Counted from the first letter of the stretch, positions 1 to 8,455 are shown. The stretch: DNA of 64,000 nt from RUG14871 sp045539425 (GCA_045539425.1 JAZQFH010000021.1:5313-69312); one strand, 5' to 3'. The notes: a model not told the origin generated them from the sequence alone. Made by a program: numbers and translations.

Positions 1-1
1 A

Positions 2-190
2 AGCTGTCCGTTTGAGGATGTGAGCGCGGAGCTTGGCAATACGACATATAAGTCCATTCTCTGGGCGTACGGTGTCAAATTGACCAAAGGGACGGATGAG
101 ACGCACTTCAGTCCGGAGGTGGAATGCACCCGTGCTCAGCTGGCTGTCTTCCTTTACCGGCTGAATAATCTGTACGGATATAAGAAATAG
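2..190 (+). CDS. SLH-repeat surface protein, C-terminal fragment (5' end outside window)
   Basis: The first 62 codons are the end of a gene that begins before the window. They encode one SLH-like repeat: an FEDV start, then TTYKSILWAYGV, a TKGTDETHFSP turn and CTRAQLAVFLYRLNNLYGYKK before the stop. This repeat is almost the same as the third repeat of the two complete paralogues downstream, so it is a third member of a tandem surface-protein family. Here the protein stops right after the repeat, with no solute-binding domain behind it. The repeats probably anchor the protein to the cell-wall surface. Confidence 0.85.
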   Translation, partial: SCPFEDVSAELGNTTYKSILWAYGVKLTKGTDETHFSPEVECTRAQLAVFLYRLNNLYGYKK

Positions 191-272
191 GATAATCGAT
201 GCCAAAGCGGACTTTGAGAATGTGTTTTCGGACTGCTTTCGCGTATAATAACAGTTATTTCATCAAATCATG

Positions 273-300
273 TTTACCTGAATCCGGGAAATGATACAAT
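273..300 (+). promoter_or_regulatory. Candidate sigma-A promoter of the 601-residue SLH protein
   Basis: TTTACC (273-278), a 16-bp spacer and TACAAT (295-300). A small leader hairpin with TTCCGG (313-318) and CCGGAA (330-335) lies between it and the SD AGAGGAG before the ATG at 366. Confidence 0.45.
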
Positions 301-365
301 AAAAAGAGACTATTCCGGAGGTTCATCTGCCGGAAAAAAGATAATAATCAAAGAGGAGATTCATT

Positions 366-2171
366 ATGAAAAAACTGACTACAGTACTGCTGGTTTTTCT
401 GATGATGCTGAATTATGCGGGTGCAGTTTCCGCAGAAGAAGATCACGGGATCACTGACCATGTTGCGAATCCGTTCAGTGATGTGACAAAGGATCTCGGC
501 AACACCACCTACAAAGCCATTTTATGGGCGTATGAGACAGGAATCGTGAAAGGAACAAGCGATACAACGTATTCCCCGACAGATCACTGCACGCGTGCCC
601 AGTTATGCGTTATGTTATGGCGCCTAAAGGGCAAACCGGCTGTGGATGTGACGGATAATCCGTTCCCGGATGTCTCAGCGGAATTAGGCAATACAACTTA
701 CAAAGCGATTCTCTGGGCTTACAAACAGGGAATTGTAAAGGGAAATCCGGACGGTACCTTTAATCCGTCAGGGGACACGACACGTGCCAACATGGCCGTC
801 ATGTTATGGCGTACGGCAGGGAAGCCGGCTGTGACTGCGGAATCAAGTCCGTTTGAGGATGTAAGCGAGGAACTTGGCAATACGACATACAAGTCCATCT
901 TGTGGGCGTATGATGTGAAACTGACAAAGGGAACAGATGATACACATTTCTCGCCAGGCGATGCATGCACCAGAGCGCAGTTAGCGGTGTTCTTATACCG
1001 TTTAAACAGACTCTATCATTACATCACACCAGAAGAACCGAGTCCGGAACCGGTTCAGGTCAGTATTGATGTATTCTGGACGAAGAGTCAGGCGGCTTTC
1101 TACAGCGCGGAACTGAAGGAATTCGCCAAAAAGCATCCGGAATATCAGATTACCTTTAATGAGACGGTTTCCTCGGAAAACAAAAGTGCATACCGGGAAT
1201 TTGTCGAGAATGGACAGAAGATGCTGGATCTTTACCTGCTTTCCTATGATGAGCTGGAACTCTGCGTAAAAGGCGGATTTTTGGCCAAACTTGGCAATGC
1301 CGGAAAGAATGCCGTAGCGGCACAGAACAATCCGGGAGTGGCGAAAGCAGCCGAGTATAACGGAGAGATGTATGCCATTCCGGTGGAAGTCAACAACGGC
1401 TATCTGCTGTTCTACGACAGATCGGTTGTCAGCGACGAACATGCCAAAGACCTCTGGGCCATTCTGGATGACTGCAGAAACAGGGGTACTTTGTTCGCCA
1501 TGGACGTTTATAACGGCTGGTATCTTGCCTCTCTCTTCTTCGGAGCAGGATGCGTTTCCAAGTGGGATGCGGATAATAAACTGGTGGAAGATACCTGGAA
1601 TTCGGAAAACGGACTAGTGGCTGCGAAAGCTGTCGCAAAACTGATGAATGATTCTGCTTTCTTCACTGACCCAAGTCCTTACAGCGGAGTATCTGCCTTT
1701 ATCTGCGGTACATGGATGCTTGAGCAGGCAAAAGATGTCTATGGAGATAATCTCGCTACGGCGGAACTGCCTTCGGTAACCATGGATGGCAAAACGTTCC
1801 ATCTCGGCGGATTTACGGGAGTGAATCTCGTCGGAGTCAAGCCGCAAAGCGACAGCACAAAGGCACAGGTTCTCTCCGAATTGCAGATCTATCTGGCCTC
1901 GGAAGAAGTACAGAAGAGACACTGCCAACAGGTTTCCTATTACGGTCCAACCAATAAAAAGGTGATCGCATCCGTACAGGATCCGTCTGTCCGTGCTTTA
2001 GCTGCTCAGGCAGTCTACGGAACACCGCAGGGAGCAATCAATAACTCATGGTGGGATGTTTCCGCTAACATTACCCGTAGTATTCGTGATTTGGACGGCA
2101 ATCCGACGGATGAAGAGCTGCAGGATATTCTTGCAAATTATGAGAGCAGCATCCGGATGCTCGGTGAATAA
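366..2171 (+). CDS. SLH-anchored extracellular solute-binding protein
   Basis: A 601-residue secreted protein. Residues 1-24 are a signal peptide (MKKL, a hydrophobic run, then VSAEE) without a lipobox cysteine. Three SLH-like repeats of about 60 residues span about 30-220, each with DV, TTYKxILWA and TRAQ or TRAN landmarks. From about residue 235 on, the protein resembles a family 1 extracellular solute-binding protein (VSIDVFWTKSQAAFYSAELKEF at the start; TGVNLVGVKPQSD and YLASEEVQKRH late). Such proteins are usually lipoproteins feeding an ABC transporter; here the membrane anchor is replaced by wall-binding repeats. No transporter lies next to it and the ligand is unknown. The domain call is by eye. 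Confidence 0.75.
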   Translation: MKKLTTVLLVFLMMLNYAGAVSAEEDHGITDHVANPFSDVTKDLGNTTYKAILWAYETGIVKGTSDTTYSPTDHCTRAQLCVMLWRLKGKPAVDVTDNPFPDVSAELGNTTYKAILWAYKQGIVKGNPDGTFNPSGDTTRANMAVMLWRTAGKPAVTAESSPFEDVSEELGNTTYKSILWAYDVKLTKGTDDTHFSPGDACTRAQLAVFLYRLNRLYHYITPEEPSPEPVQVSIDVFWTKSQAAFYSAELKEFAKKHPEYQITFNETVSSENKSAYREFVENGQKMLDLYLLSYDELELCVKGGFLAKLGNAGKNAVAAQNNPGVAKAAEYNGEMYAIPVEVNNGYLLFYDRSVVSDEHAKDLWAILDDCRNRGTLFAMDVYNGWYLASLFFGAGCVSKWDADNKLVEDTWNSENGLVAAKAVAKLMNDSAFFTDPSPYSGVSAFICGTWMLEQAKDVYGDNLATAELPSVTMDGKTFHLGGFTGVNLVGVKPQSDSTKAQVLSELQIYLASEEVQKRHCQQVSYYGPTNKKVIASVQDPSVRALAAQAVYGTPQGAINNSWWDVSANITRSIRDLDGNPTDEELQDILANYESSIRMLGE

Positions 2172-2220
2172 GCTACAACAGGGAAACCTTGCGTTTCCCT
2201 TTTTAAAGAAAGGAAGTTAT

Positions 2221-2361
2221 ATGAAACAGATGATTCAGAAAAGCCTGCGCATCCTACTCAGTGTACTGATGCTATTGCAGGCGGAAGATGACTGGTTAAT
2301 CAACAGCGTATCAATTGACCCGGTTGATCGTCTGAACAATCTGTTCCATTATCTGCCATAA
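2221..2361 (+). pseudogene. Collapsed SLH-protein gene (46-residue remnant)
   Basis: The SD AAAGGAAG precedes an ATG at 2221. The reading frame starts with a signal-peptide-like run (MKQMIQKSLRILLSVLMLLQ), goes straight to AEDD, the start of the mature family members, and then to VDRLNNLFHYLP and a stop. That tail matches the end of the third SLH repeat in the neighbours (YRLNxLYHY). About 180 residues of repeats are missing between the two ends. This fits an internal deletion in a third full-length paralogue. It may still be transcribed and even exported as a peptide, but I treat it as a remnant. Confidence 0.65.
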
Positions 2362-2370
2362 AAATAATTC

Positions 2371-2398
2371 AGCTGCACAGCGATGTGCAGCTTTTTTT
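2371..2398 (+). terminator. Rho-independent terminator after the SLH remnant
   Basis: AGCTGCACA, loop GCGA, TGTGCAGCT, followed by seven T. A 9-bp perfect stem. Confidence 0.9.
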
Positions 2399-2509
2399 GC
2401 GCAATGAAGAGCATTTTATGCAAAAGCCGCTAAGCGATGGTCTTACCGGTGTTACAATATAGATTAGATATTCAGATTTCATCCGAAATCAGACAACAGA
2501 GGTTTTATC

Positions 2510-5233
2510 ATGAAAAAAATCATCCAGTTATCTTTGACACTTTTGTTACTGATCACAATGATTCCTTCCGTTCTTTTCGCGGAAGAAGACACTGGGATCA
2601 CAGACAATGTCATCAATCCATTCAGTGACGTGGTACCCGAACTCGGCAACACCACCTACAAGGCTATTTTATGGGCGTATGAGACTGGAATCGTCAAGGG
2701 AACAAGTGATACGACGTATTCCCCGAGTGATCACTGCACGCGTGCACAGTTATGTGTCATGTTATGGCGCTTAAAGGGTAAGCCGGCAGTGAACGTAACG
2801 GATAACCCGTTCCCGGATGTCACAACCGCATTGGGTAATACGACGTACAAAGCCATCTTATGGGCCTATCAGCAGGGAATCGTCAAGGGAAATGCGGATG
2901 GTACTTTCAATCCGTCAGGTGATACGACACGTGCCAACATGGCCGTCATGTTATGGCGCACGGCAGGGAAGCCGACAGTAAGTGCCACAACGAATCCGTT
3001 TGAGGATGTATCCCAATCCTTGGGTAATACAACATACAAGTCCATCTTATGGGCATTCGGTGTCGGCCTGACAAAGGGGACGGACAGGACACACTTCTCA
3101 CCGAATGACCCGTGTACAAGAGCGCAGCTGGCGGTGTTCTTATACCGTTTAAATCATCTCTATCATTACATCACACCGGAAGAGCCGAGCGAAGAGGAAG
3201 AGCCGGAACCGGAACCGGAGCCGCTGGTATATAAAGATGGAACGGAACTGAGGATCGCTGCCGGATACGGAAGCCGCCGCGAAGCAATCTACTTTAAAGA
3301 CGAGAGTGTCGTCGGAAGCGGAATCACGCTTGCGGACGGAGTGACATATCATCTGAACAGCACAAAACCGGCCTGGCAGCAGGTCGAAAAAGATCTCAAG
3401 ATCACCGCCATCGATTTGTTCACGGGAGCAGGAAACGCCACCAGTGAATTTAACGTCTGGAAAGAAAAACTGGATTGGGTGGATATTATTACCGGCAGTT
3501 ATTCGCAACTGAATGCGGCAGGGGAAGAAGGCAAACTGGTCAACTTGCAGGAACATCTGGACCGCATGCCGAACTTCAAGGCCTTCTTAGAGGAAAATCA
3601 GGTCGCAAGACTTTCGCTTACCGCAAATACCGCAACCGGTGCATTCTATTTCTCCCCGTATTTTGACGGCTTTGATGATGTGGAACGCATGCCGCTGATC
3701 CGCGCCGATATGGTGAAAGAACTTCTGGACGGAGATGAGACTTATCACGGCGCCAACCGTCCATTAAATGCCTACGTGTATACACCGTTCTTCACGGAAA
3801 GCTATACGGTAGATGCCTTAACCAAAGACGGAAGCGCAACCCAGACGATCCGCAAGGATTATTCCAAATACGGAAACATCATTGCGAAAATGAATGAAAA
3901 AGTGCTGAGTGGGGATGAAGCCGTGGCAATGTTGCGCTCCTATATCGACGCGACATACGGAAACATCTATGCCAAGCGCTCTGACCTCTTCTTGGGTTAT
4001 GATGCCGCATGGGATGCGGATGAAATGGTGGCATTACTGCGCTGCGCCGTTGCATCTCTCAATGACGCAAACAGCGACCCGATTCAGGGTTTATTCTCCA
4101 GAGAAACGGGAAATCTGAACCGGGAAATGGATCTCGTCCGCTTCGGCGGATCGCTCTTCGGCGTTAGAGGACTGGAGTCCAGAATGGAGTATCTCTATCT
4201 GGATGAGAATCAGAAGATGCATGATGCCAGAGGAGAAGCTGCATCCTATGAGACAATGGCGAAGATGCACGAAATCTACGAGGAAGGTCTGATTGCCAAA
4301 GAGGGGGATGCAACTTCGCGGGTTTATCTGCAGATGGATGCGGGACTTCTCTCTTACGACTATTCACAGACGCAGACCATCATGAACTCCTCCGTCATGG
4401 ATGAAGATGAGGAATACCGCGGCATTCTGATCCCGGTATCCAAGTGGAATGACGGGACGGGAACGGTTTATATGCGCTTTACGGAATCCTACCGCAGTGT
4501 AAAGACGGAAGGATGGGCCATCAGCAAGCTCGGCGTCGGAGATGATAAGGATAAGCTCAATGCTGCTCTGGCATTAATTGATCACTTCTATTCTCCGCAG
4601 GGTATGATCACGCTCTCCTACGGCTCGGATGCCTTTATGAAAGTGAAGGATGCCAGTGTTACGGTGAAGAGCTGGGAAGATGTCGCAAAGAAATATGAAA
4701 CATTTAATTTCAACGGAAAAGAGATGCCACTGATCAGCGATGCATCGTTAGCTGAGATGATGGAGCTGACCGGTGGTAACTATACCAACTACGTCCGCAG
4801 ATATCTCGGAACGCAACTGAACGGTTATCCGAAACTGCAGTCCTATGAAGCATGTGTAACGGATTCGAAAGGGCAGATTGGTTTACGGATCTATTCCGCT
4901 GCTTTAGCGAAAGGCATCGTGAAGCACAGCGGATATGATGTCAGCAAGAACCAGTTCTACTCAAGCGTGACGACTATCCTGCCGACGACATCAGACCAGC
5001 AGGCAACACTTGACGGCTTTACGGATCTGAAGGGAAATTTCCAAATGGTGAAAAACGGTACTAATCTCTTCTTTGAAGTAATCAAAAACGGTTATGCGGC
5101 GCTCAGTGAAGCGGAGCAGAGTGCGCAGGGTCTTGCCTCCTATGTCAATGACAACTATCATTCCAGGGATTATGTGAATGTCCGGAATGCACAGTGGAAA
5201 ACACTGATGGATTATTACGCAACAATCAAATAA
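2510..5233 (+). CDS. Large SLH-anchored solute-binding-like surface protein
   Basis: A 907-residue secreted protein. It has a signal peptide (MKKIIQLSLTLLLLITMIPS, then VLFAEED), three SLH-like repeats to about residue 220 that closely match the upstream paralogue, and a short acidic Glu/Pro linker (SEEEEPEPEPEP). The remaining 670 residues resemble a large extracellular solute-binding protein of the LplA/LipO type: RIAAGYGSR at the start, DWVDIITGSYSQLN in the middle, and TEGWAISKLGVGD with FYSPQGMITLSYG later. There is no lipobox. SD AGAGG lies before the ATG. It has no adjacent permease, so it either serves a transporter elsewhere or binds sugar or peptide at the surface. The first two thirds are confident, the ligand is unknown. 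Confidence 0.75.
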   Translation: MKKIIQLSLTLLLLITMIPSVLFAEEDTGITDNVINPFSDVVPELGNTTYKAILWAYETGIVKGTSDTTYSPSDHCTRAQLCVMLWRLKGKPAVNVTDNPFPDVTTALGNTTYKAILWAYQQGIVKGNADGTFNPSGDTTRANMAVMLWRTAGKPTVSATTNPFEDVSQSLGNTTYKSILWAFGVGLTKGTDRTHFSPNDPCTRAQLAVFLYRLNHLYHYITPEEPSEEEEPEPEPEPLVYKDGTELRIAAGYGSRREAIYFKDESVVGSGITLADGVTYHLNSTKPAWQQVEKDLKITAIDLFTGAGNATSEFNVWKEKLDWVDIITGSYSQLNAAGEEGKLVNLQEHLDRMPNFKAFLEENQVARLSLTANTATGAFYFSPYFDGFDDVERMPLIRADMVKELLDGDETYHGANRPLNAYVYTPFFTESYTVDALTKDGSATQTIRKDYSKYGNIIAKMNEKVLSGDEAVAMLRSYIDATYGNIYAKRSDLFLGYDAAWDADEMVALLRCAVASLNDANSDPIQGLFSRETGNLNREMDLVRFGGSLFGVRGLESRMEYLYLDENQKMHDARGEAASYETMAKMHEIYEEGLIAKEGDATSRVYLQMDAGLLSYDYSQTQTIMNSSVMDEDEEYRGILIPVSKWNDGTGTVYMRFTESYRSVKTEGWAISKLGVGDDKDKLNAALALIDHFYSPQGMITLSYGSDAFMKVKDASVTVKSWEDVAKKYETFNFNGKEMPLISDASLAEMMELTGGNYTNYVRRYLGTQLNGYPKLQSYEACVTDSKGQIGLRIYSAALAKGIVKHSGYDVSKNQFYSSVTTILPTTSDQQATLDGFTDLKGNFQMVKNGTNLFFEVIKNGYAALSEAEQSAQGLASYVNDNYHSRDYVNVRNAQWKTLMDYYATIK

Positions 5234-5235
5234 AT

Positions 5236-5268
5236 GAATATAGCCATCCATTTACGGATGGCTATATT
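5236..5268 (+). terminator. Inverted repeat just after the large SLH gene
   Basis: AATATAGCCATCC and GGATGGCTATATT form a long perfect stem a few bases past the stop codon, but no T-run follows. It may stabilise the mRNA or end transcripts weakly before the stronger terminator downstream. Confidence 0.6.
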
Positions 5269-5291
5269 GTTCTAAGTGATGTTTCCCGATT

Positions 5292-5334
5292 AGAAGCACA
5301 TTTCCAATATGAAAATGGAATGGCTTCTTTTTTT
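5292..5334 (+). terminator. Terminator of the SLH gene cluster
   Basis: AGAAGC-A-CATTTCCA pairs with TGGAATG-GCTTCT (imperfect stem) and is followed by seven T. Confidence 0.7.
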
Positions 5335-5405
5335 CTAACTTCATAGACAAAGTGAAAAACAGGAATTCTGTCATGATGGAAAATACAGTGGATGTCAGGC
5401 GACGT

Positions 5406-6140
5406 TTAATCATTTTGTTGTTTTGTTAAAGAATTTAGAATTGATTCTATATTAGATTCAGATGTTACTTCTGGATAATCCTCTTCAAAATGAAGCAAGA
5501 GAGATTTTGTCTCTTTTTCCTGATTCTTTGTTGCTTCATATATGTTATGTATATTCTCCTTATTTTCAAATATAGAAGTTATGAAATTCAAAATGTCATC
5601 CGGTAATTCTTCCCATTCACCGTATAGTTGTCTATAAGCTGTCTCTATTTCTTCCAGGCGGATTGGGTCATTCTTTTTAAGATGTTCGTCCAGGATACCG
5701 ATGATATCAGAAAGATCATTCTTGTATTTTCTGCCGGATTTCAATTTCATCGCAATTAAGTACTCTCTTGTAACAGAACGAATATCAAAAATATTGTAAT
5801 ATGTTTTATAGTACTTTGAGTGTAGCAGTAACTTGTCTGAGTAGGAAGAAGTGTACGTAAAATCCGAGTTCAGCCATCCGTTGGGAAGACCATATTGATC
5901 TGTAACCTTATTGATTGCTTCCTTGAGTGAAGAAGATGCATGCATATATGCATCTATGTCAGTCGTAGACACACGGAAAGAATAGTTCAAAAGGATGGCG
6001 CCGCCTCCGACGATTATGATTTCCGCATGCACTCCGTTCCGATTTAATCGTCTGTATTCTTTTGCGACTGCCTTCAGATACAAATCAAGGTTATCTTTTG
6101 TCAACTCAGAATTCCGGTCAGATGACATCGCGTATCTCAC
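5406..6140 (-). CDS. Nucleotidyltransferase-like protein, probable toxin of a TA or Abi-type module
   Basis: A 244-residue protein. The N-terminal third has a hydrophobic strand followed by VGGGAILLNYSFRVSTTDID, the GG...T-x-D-x-D pattern of nucleotidyltransferase-fold proteins of the AbiEii/DUF6036 kind. The motif DIRSVTREYLIAMKLKSGRKYKNDLSDI, with a Lys and paired Asp, also fits that group. In known type IV systems such proteins pair with an HTH antitoxin. Here the gene follows a 189-residue HTH protein and overlaps it by 23 bp, so the two are translated together. The C-terminus is charged and probably helical. The fold is moderately certain; toxicity is inferred only from arrangement. Confidence 0.65.
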   Translation of the reverse strand: MRYAMSSDRNSELTKDNLDLYLKAVAKEYRRLNRNGVHAEIIIVGGGAILLNYSFRVSTTDIDAYMHASSSLKEAINKVTDQYGLPNGWLNSDFTYTSSYSDKLLLHSKYYKTYYNIFDIRSVTREYLIAMKLKSGRKYKNDLSDIIGILDEHLKKNDPIRLEEIETAYRQLYGEWEELPDDILNFITSIFENKENIHNIYEATKNQEKETKSLLLHFEEDYPEVTSESNIESILNSLTKQQND

Positions 6141-6687
6141 TTTCTACTATGTTATATTTTAAGAATTCCGGAATCGAGTGTTCCATTGCATCTGTATAGT
6201 ATTGTTTGTTGTTGGTTGCTTCAGCTAAAGCGACAACACTGGAAGGGAAAAGAGGCTCGGAAAGTTTTGTTTTGCGGATATCATCGTAATCCGTACAAAC
6301 AGGAATGTCGTTTTCCTTGCATAAAAAATCCAGCATGGCTAAGAGGTAAAGTGCTTCCGGATACCATTGATCCTTGAAATACTTACGTATCCGGTCAGAT
6401 TCAAGAAGGTCAATAATAAAGGGAGTATCTCCCATTCTCTTCAACTCCTGACAGGTCTCGCTTTTAAAATTCTCAAAAACAAGCCTTTTTTTCATGTAGG
6501 GAGATAACAGATCCTCCATTGAGACATGAAGGGCATCGGCCAATTTATAAATGATTTCACCACTGGCTTTACAAAGAGGTGTTTTATCTGTGTACAGATC
6601 CCGTAATGTGGAATACGGTATGGAAGTGTCTTTTGAAAGACGGTAAAGAGAAATCAGTTCTTTATCAATATAATCCTTTAGATGCAT
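6118..6687 (-). CDS. HTH (XRE-like) transcriptional regulator, probable antitoxin partner
   Basis: A 189-residue protein when started at the ATG at 6687, which has the SD AGAGGT six bases upstream; an upstream in-frame GTG at 6720 would fall inside the promoter. Residues about 10-65 form an HTH: LSKDTSIPYSTLRDLYTDK, then IYKLADALHVSMEDLLSPY, typical of Cro/XRE regulators in abortive-infection and toxin-antitoxin pairs. The remainder is helical with no recognised motif. The promoter spacer contains a near-perfect palindrome, so I expect autorepression. It precedes and overlaps the nucleotidyltransferase-like gene. Confidence 0.7.
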   Translation of the reverse strand: MHLKDYIDKELISLYRLSKDTSIPYSTLRDLYTDKTPLCKASGEIIYKLADALHVSMEDLLSPYMKKRLVFENFKSETCQELKRMGDTPFIIDLLESDRIRKYFKDQWYPEALYLLAMLDFLCKENDIPVCTDYDDIRKTKLSEPLFPSSVVALAEATNNKQYYTDAMEHSIPEFLKYNIVESEIRDVI

Positions 6688-6705
6688 ACGCTTACCTCTA
6701 GTATC

Positions 6706-6734
6706 ATTATAACGGTACACCGTTATAAATTCAA
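6706..6734 (-). promoter_or_regulatory. Promoter with embedded palindromic operator for the TA-like pair
   Basis: Read on the minus strand: TTGAAT (6734-6729), exactly 17 bp, TATAAT (6711-6706). The spacer contains an inverted repeat at 6707-6728 with 10-bp arms TTATAACGGT and ACCGTTATAA around a two-base centre. A bound regulator would block RNA polymerase. Confidence 0.8.
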
Positions 6735-6793
6735 TGAAAAAATCATAAATATGCGTATAAGAATGAACTCCCCAAGAATGGTTTTTACGATTT

Positions 6794-6821
6794 TTAGCAC
6801 TTGACCTATTGACAGTGCTAA
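6794..6821 (+). promoter_or_regulatory. CIRCE operator 1 (HrcA site), spacing one base longer than usual
   Basis: TTAGCACT, 12 bases, AGTGCTAA. The canonical CIRCE has 11 bases between these 8-mers. It covers the -35 box of the hrcA promoter. Confidence 0.9.
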
Positions 6822-6837
6822 GCGGGTGTCATATAAT
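6809..6837 (+). promoter_or_regulatory. Heat-shock operon promoter (sigma-A)
   Basis: Consensus TTGACA (6809-6814), 17 bp, consensus TATAAT (6832-6837). It lies between and overlaps the two CIRCE elements, so HrcA binding at either blocks it. Confidence 0.92.
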
Positions 6838-6838
6838 T

Positions 6839-6865
6839 TTAGCAGACGAAAGGTCAGAGTGCTAA
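6839..6865 (+). promoter_or_regulatory. CIRCE operator 2
   Basis: TTAGCAGAC, 9 bases, GAGTGCTAA. Canonical spacing; the right arm is perfect and the left arm has two changes. It sits in the transcribed leader and ends within the SD region of hrcA. Confidence 0.85.
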
Positions 6866-6879
6866 AAGGAGGCGACAAG

Positions 6880-7902
6880 ATGTTAACGAACAGACAGATT
6901 GATATCTTTAAAGCCATCGTTGAGGAATTCATTGAAACTGCAGAGCCTGTCGGCAGTAAGACATTAGTCACGAAATATGATCTGCCTTACTCCACGGCCA
7001 CCATTCGAAATGAAATGGCAGCACTGGAAGACGAGGGGTTACTGGAAAAGACCCATACTTCCAGCGGCAGAGTTCCATCAACCGAAGGGTACCGTTACTA
7101 TGTCGAACACCTGATGGAATCATCGATTGATGAAAACCTTGCTTTGACAATTCAGAATGCCTTCCAGGTTCATGCACTGAACACGGAAGAAGTCATCAAG
7201 CTGAGCTGCGATGTGCTCTCGCGGATGACAAACCTCACTACCATGGTCTTGGGACCTGAGGCAGAGAAGCAGAAGCTGCAGCACATCAAGATGTTCCCAA
7301 TCGACGAAAAGAGCGCCGTGGCGGTCTTCATCACCGATACGGGACACACCGAAAACAAGATGTTCCAGTTTAACGAAGCCGTCAGCGTGACGGATATCCA
7401 GAACTGCTGTGATATCCTCAATGACCGCCTGGTCGGAACACCAATCGTGGAAATCGTCGACAAGATGGAATCCATCAAGCCGATCCTGGCTAAGACGGTG
7501 CAGCGTCACGACATCCTCTTCCGCGCATTTGTGGAAGCATTCATCAAGTTCGCAAATGAAAACGTCTATTTCAGCGGCAAAGACAATCTGCTTTACCAGC
7601 CGGAATTTGCGGATATTGAAAAGCTGAGAACGATGATGCGGCTGTTGGATAACAGTGCGGCATTCCGTTCGATTCATGAAGGCGACGGAGCCCTGACGCT
7701 GAAGCGGGATGATAACTCCTCTTTAGTCTGGAAGGATGACTTCGCGGTGGTATCCTCGAAGTTCCACATCACTAAAGATGAAGTGGCCCAGCTGATGTTA
7801 GTGGGACCAAGCCGCATGGATTACGACAAGGTCGTCAATCTTCTCAAATACGTCAGTGAACGTGTGGAGAAGATCCTGAGAAAAGGAGAGGACAATGACT
7901 AA
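6880..7902 (+). CDS. hrcA: Heat-inducible transcription repressor HrcA
   Basis: A 340-residue repressor of class I heat-shock genes that binds CIRCE. The N-terminal winged helix reads LTNRQIDIFKAIVEEFIETAEPVGSKTL, then PYSTATIRNEMAALEDEGLLEKTHTSSGRVPS, a hallmark of HrcA. The C-terminal GAF-like domain ends in GPSRMDYDKVVNLLKYVSERVEKIL. I chose the ATG at 6880 because AAAAGGAGG lies seven bases upstream; the longer frame from 6826 would run through the promoter. It is first in the operon and overlaps grpE by 8 bp. It autoregulates through the two CIRCE sites. Confidence 0.97.
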   Translation: MLTNRQIDIFKAIVEEFIETAEPVGSKTLVTKYDLPYSTATIRNEMAALEDEGLLEKTHTSSGRVPSTEGYRYYVEHLMESSIDENLALTIQNAFQVHALNTEEVIKLSCDVLSRMTNLTTMVLGPEAEKQKLQHIKMFPIDEKSAVAVFITDTGHTENKMFQFNEAVSVTDIQNCCDILNDRLVGTPIVEIVDKMESIKPILAKTVQRHDILFRAFVEAFIKFANENVYFSGKDNLLYQPEFADIEKLRTMMRLLDNSAAFRSIHEGDGALTLKRDDNSSLVWKDDFAVVSSKFHITKDEVAQLMLVGPSRMDYDKVVNLLKYVSERVEKILRKGEDND

Positions 7903-8455
7903 AAAAGAAAAGAAAGAAAAAGTCACTGAAGAAACTCCGGTGGAAGAAGTAAAAGAAGAAGTTTCAGAAGAAGCGGAAAAGGAAATCTCCGCGGAAGAAG
8001 AGATCAAGGCGCTGCAGGATCAGTTATGTGCCGTGCAGGCGGATCTCGATAAAACCAGAAATGATTACCTGAAAGCATACGCAGACACGGAAAACATGAA
8101 AAAGCGTCTGCAGGCGGAATTTGAGAGCCGGAACAAGTACCGGATCCAGTCCTTCGCCTTGGAGGTGCTGCCGGTGATCGACAATCTGGAGAGGGCACTG
8201 GCCAGTGCAGATAAGGAAGACCCGATCTACAAGGGTGTGGAAATGGTCTACCAGCAACTGATCCATGCATTAAAAAACGAGGGCGTCGAGGAGATCGAAT
8301 CCCTCAATCAGCCATTCGATTCCAACTACCACAATGCTCTAATGACAGAGAAGCGGGAAGGCGTAGAGCCGGGAATCGTACTGGAAGTATTACAGAAAGG
8401 TTATAAATTAAAAGACCGCATCTTACGGGCAACGCTCGTCAAGGTGAGTGAATAG
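7895..8455 (+). CDS. grpE: Nucleotide exchange factor GrpE
   Basis: A 186-residue co-chaperone that releases ADP from DnaK. The N-terminus is a disordered Lys/Glu-rich tract, followed by a long coiled-coil helix (EEIKALQDQLCAVQADLDKTRNDYLKAYADTENMKKRL), the dimerisation stalk of GrpE. The beta domain at the end carries the family pattern PFDSNYHNALMTE and VLQKGYKLKDRILRATLVKVSE. The ATG overlaps the end of hrcA, with SD GGAGAGG. It lies just upstream of dnaK, as in other Firmicutes. Confidence 0.96.
   Translation: MTKKEKKEKVTEETPVEEVKEEVSEEAEKEISAEEEIKALQDQLCAVQADLDKTRNDYLKAYADTENMKKRLQAEFESRNKYRIQSFALEVLPVIDNLERALASADKEDPIYKGVEMVYQQLIHALKNEGVEEIESLNQPFDSNYHNALMTEKREGVEPGIVLEVLQKGYKLKDRILRATLVKVSE

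Larger units (their letters stand above)
1..3170 (+). repeat. Tandem paralogous SLH-like modules shared by neighbouring genes
   Basis: Blocks of about 180 bp encoding SLH-like repeats recur at 2-190 (one visible), about 450-1014 (three) and about 2600-3165 (three). Order and wording are kept: repeat 1 has ILWAYETGIVKGTSDTTYSP, repeat 2 has GIVKGNxDGTFNPSGDTTRA, repeat 3 has LTKGTDxTHFSP. DNA identity looks high, so this is substrate for unequal recombination, and the remnant at 2221-2361 looks like one product of it. Confidence 0.8.

Noticed and set aside
430..3170. SLH DNA repeats as a CRISPR array
   Set aside because: The repeats are 180 bp, lie in frame in coding genes and have no spacers.
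7120..7677. Long open frame on the minus strand inside hrcA
   Set aside because: It is the antisense of a confident HrcA gene, has no SD and no recognisable motif.
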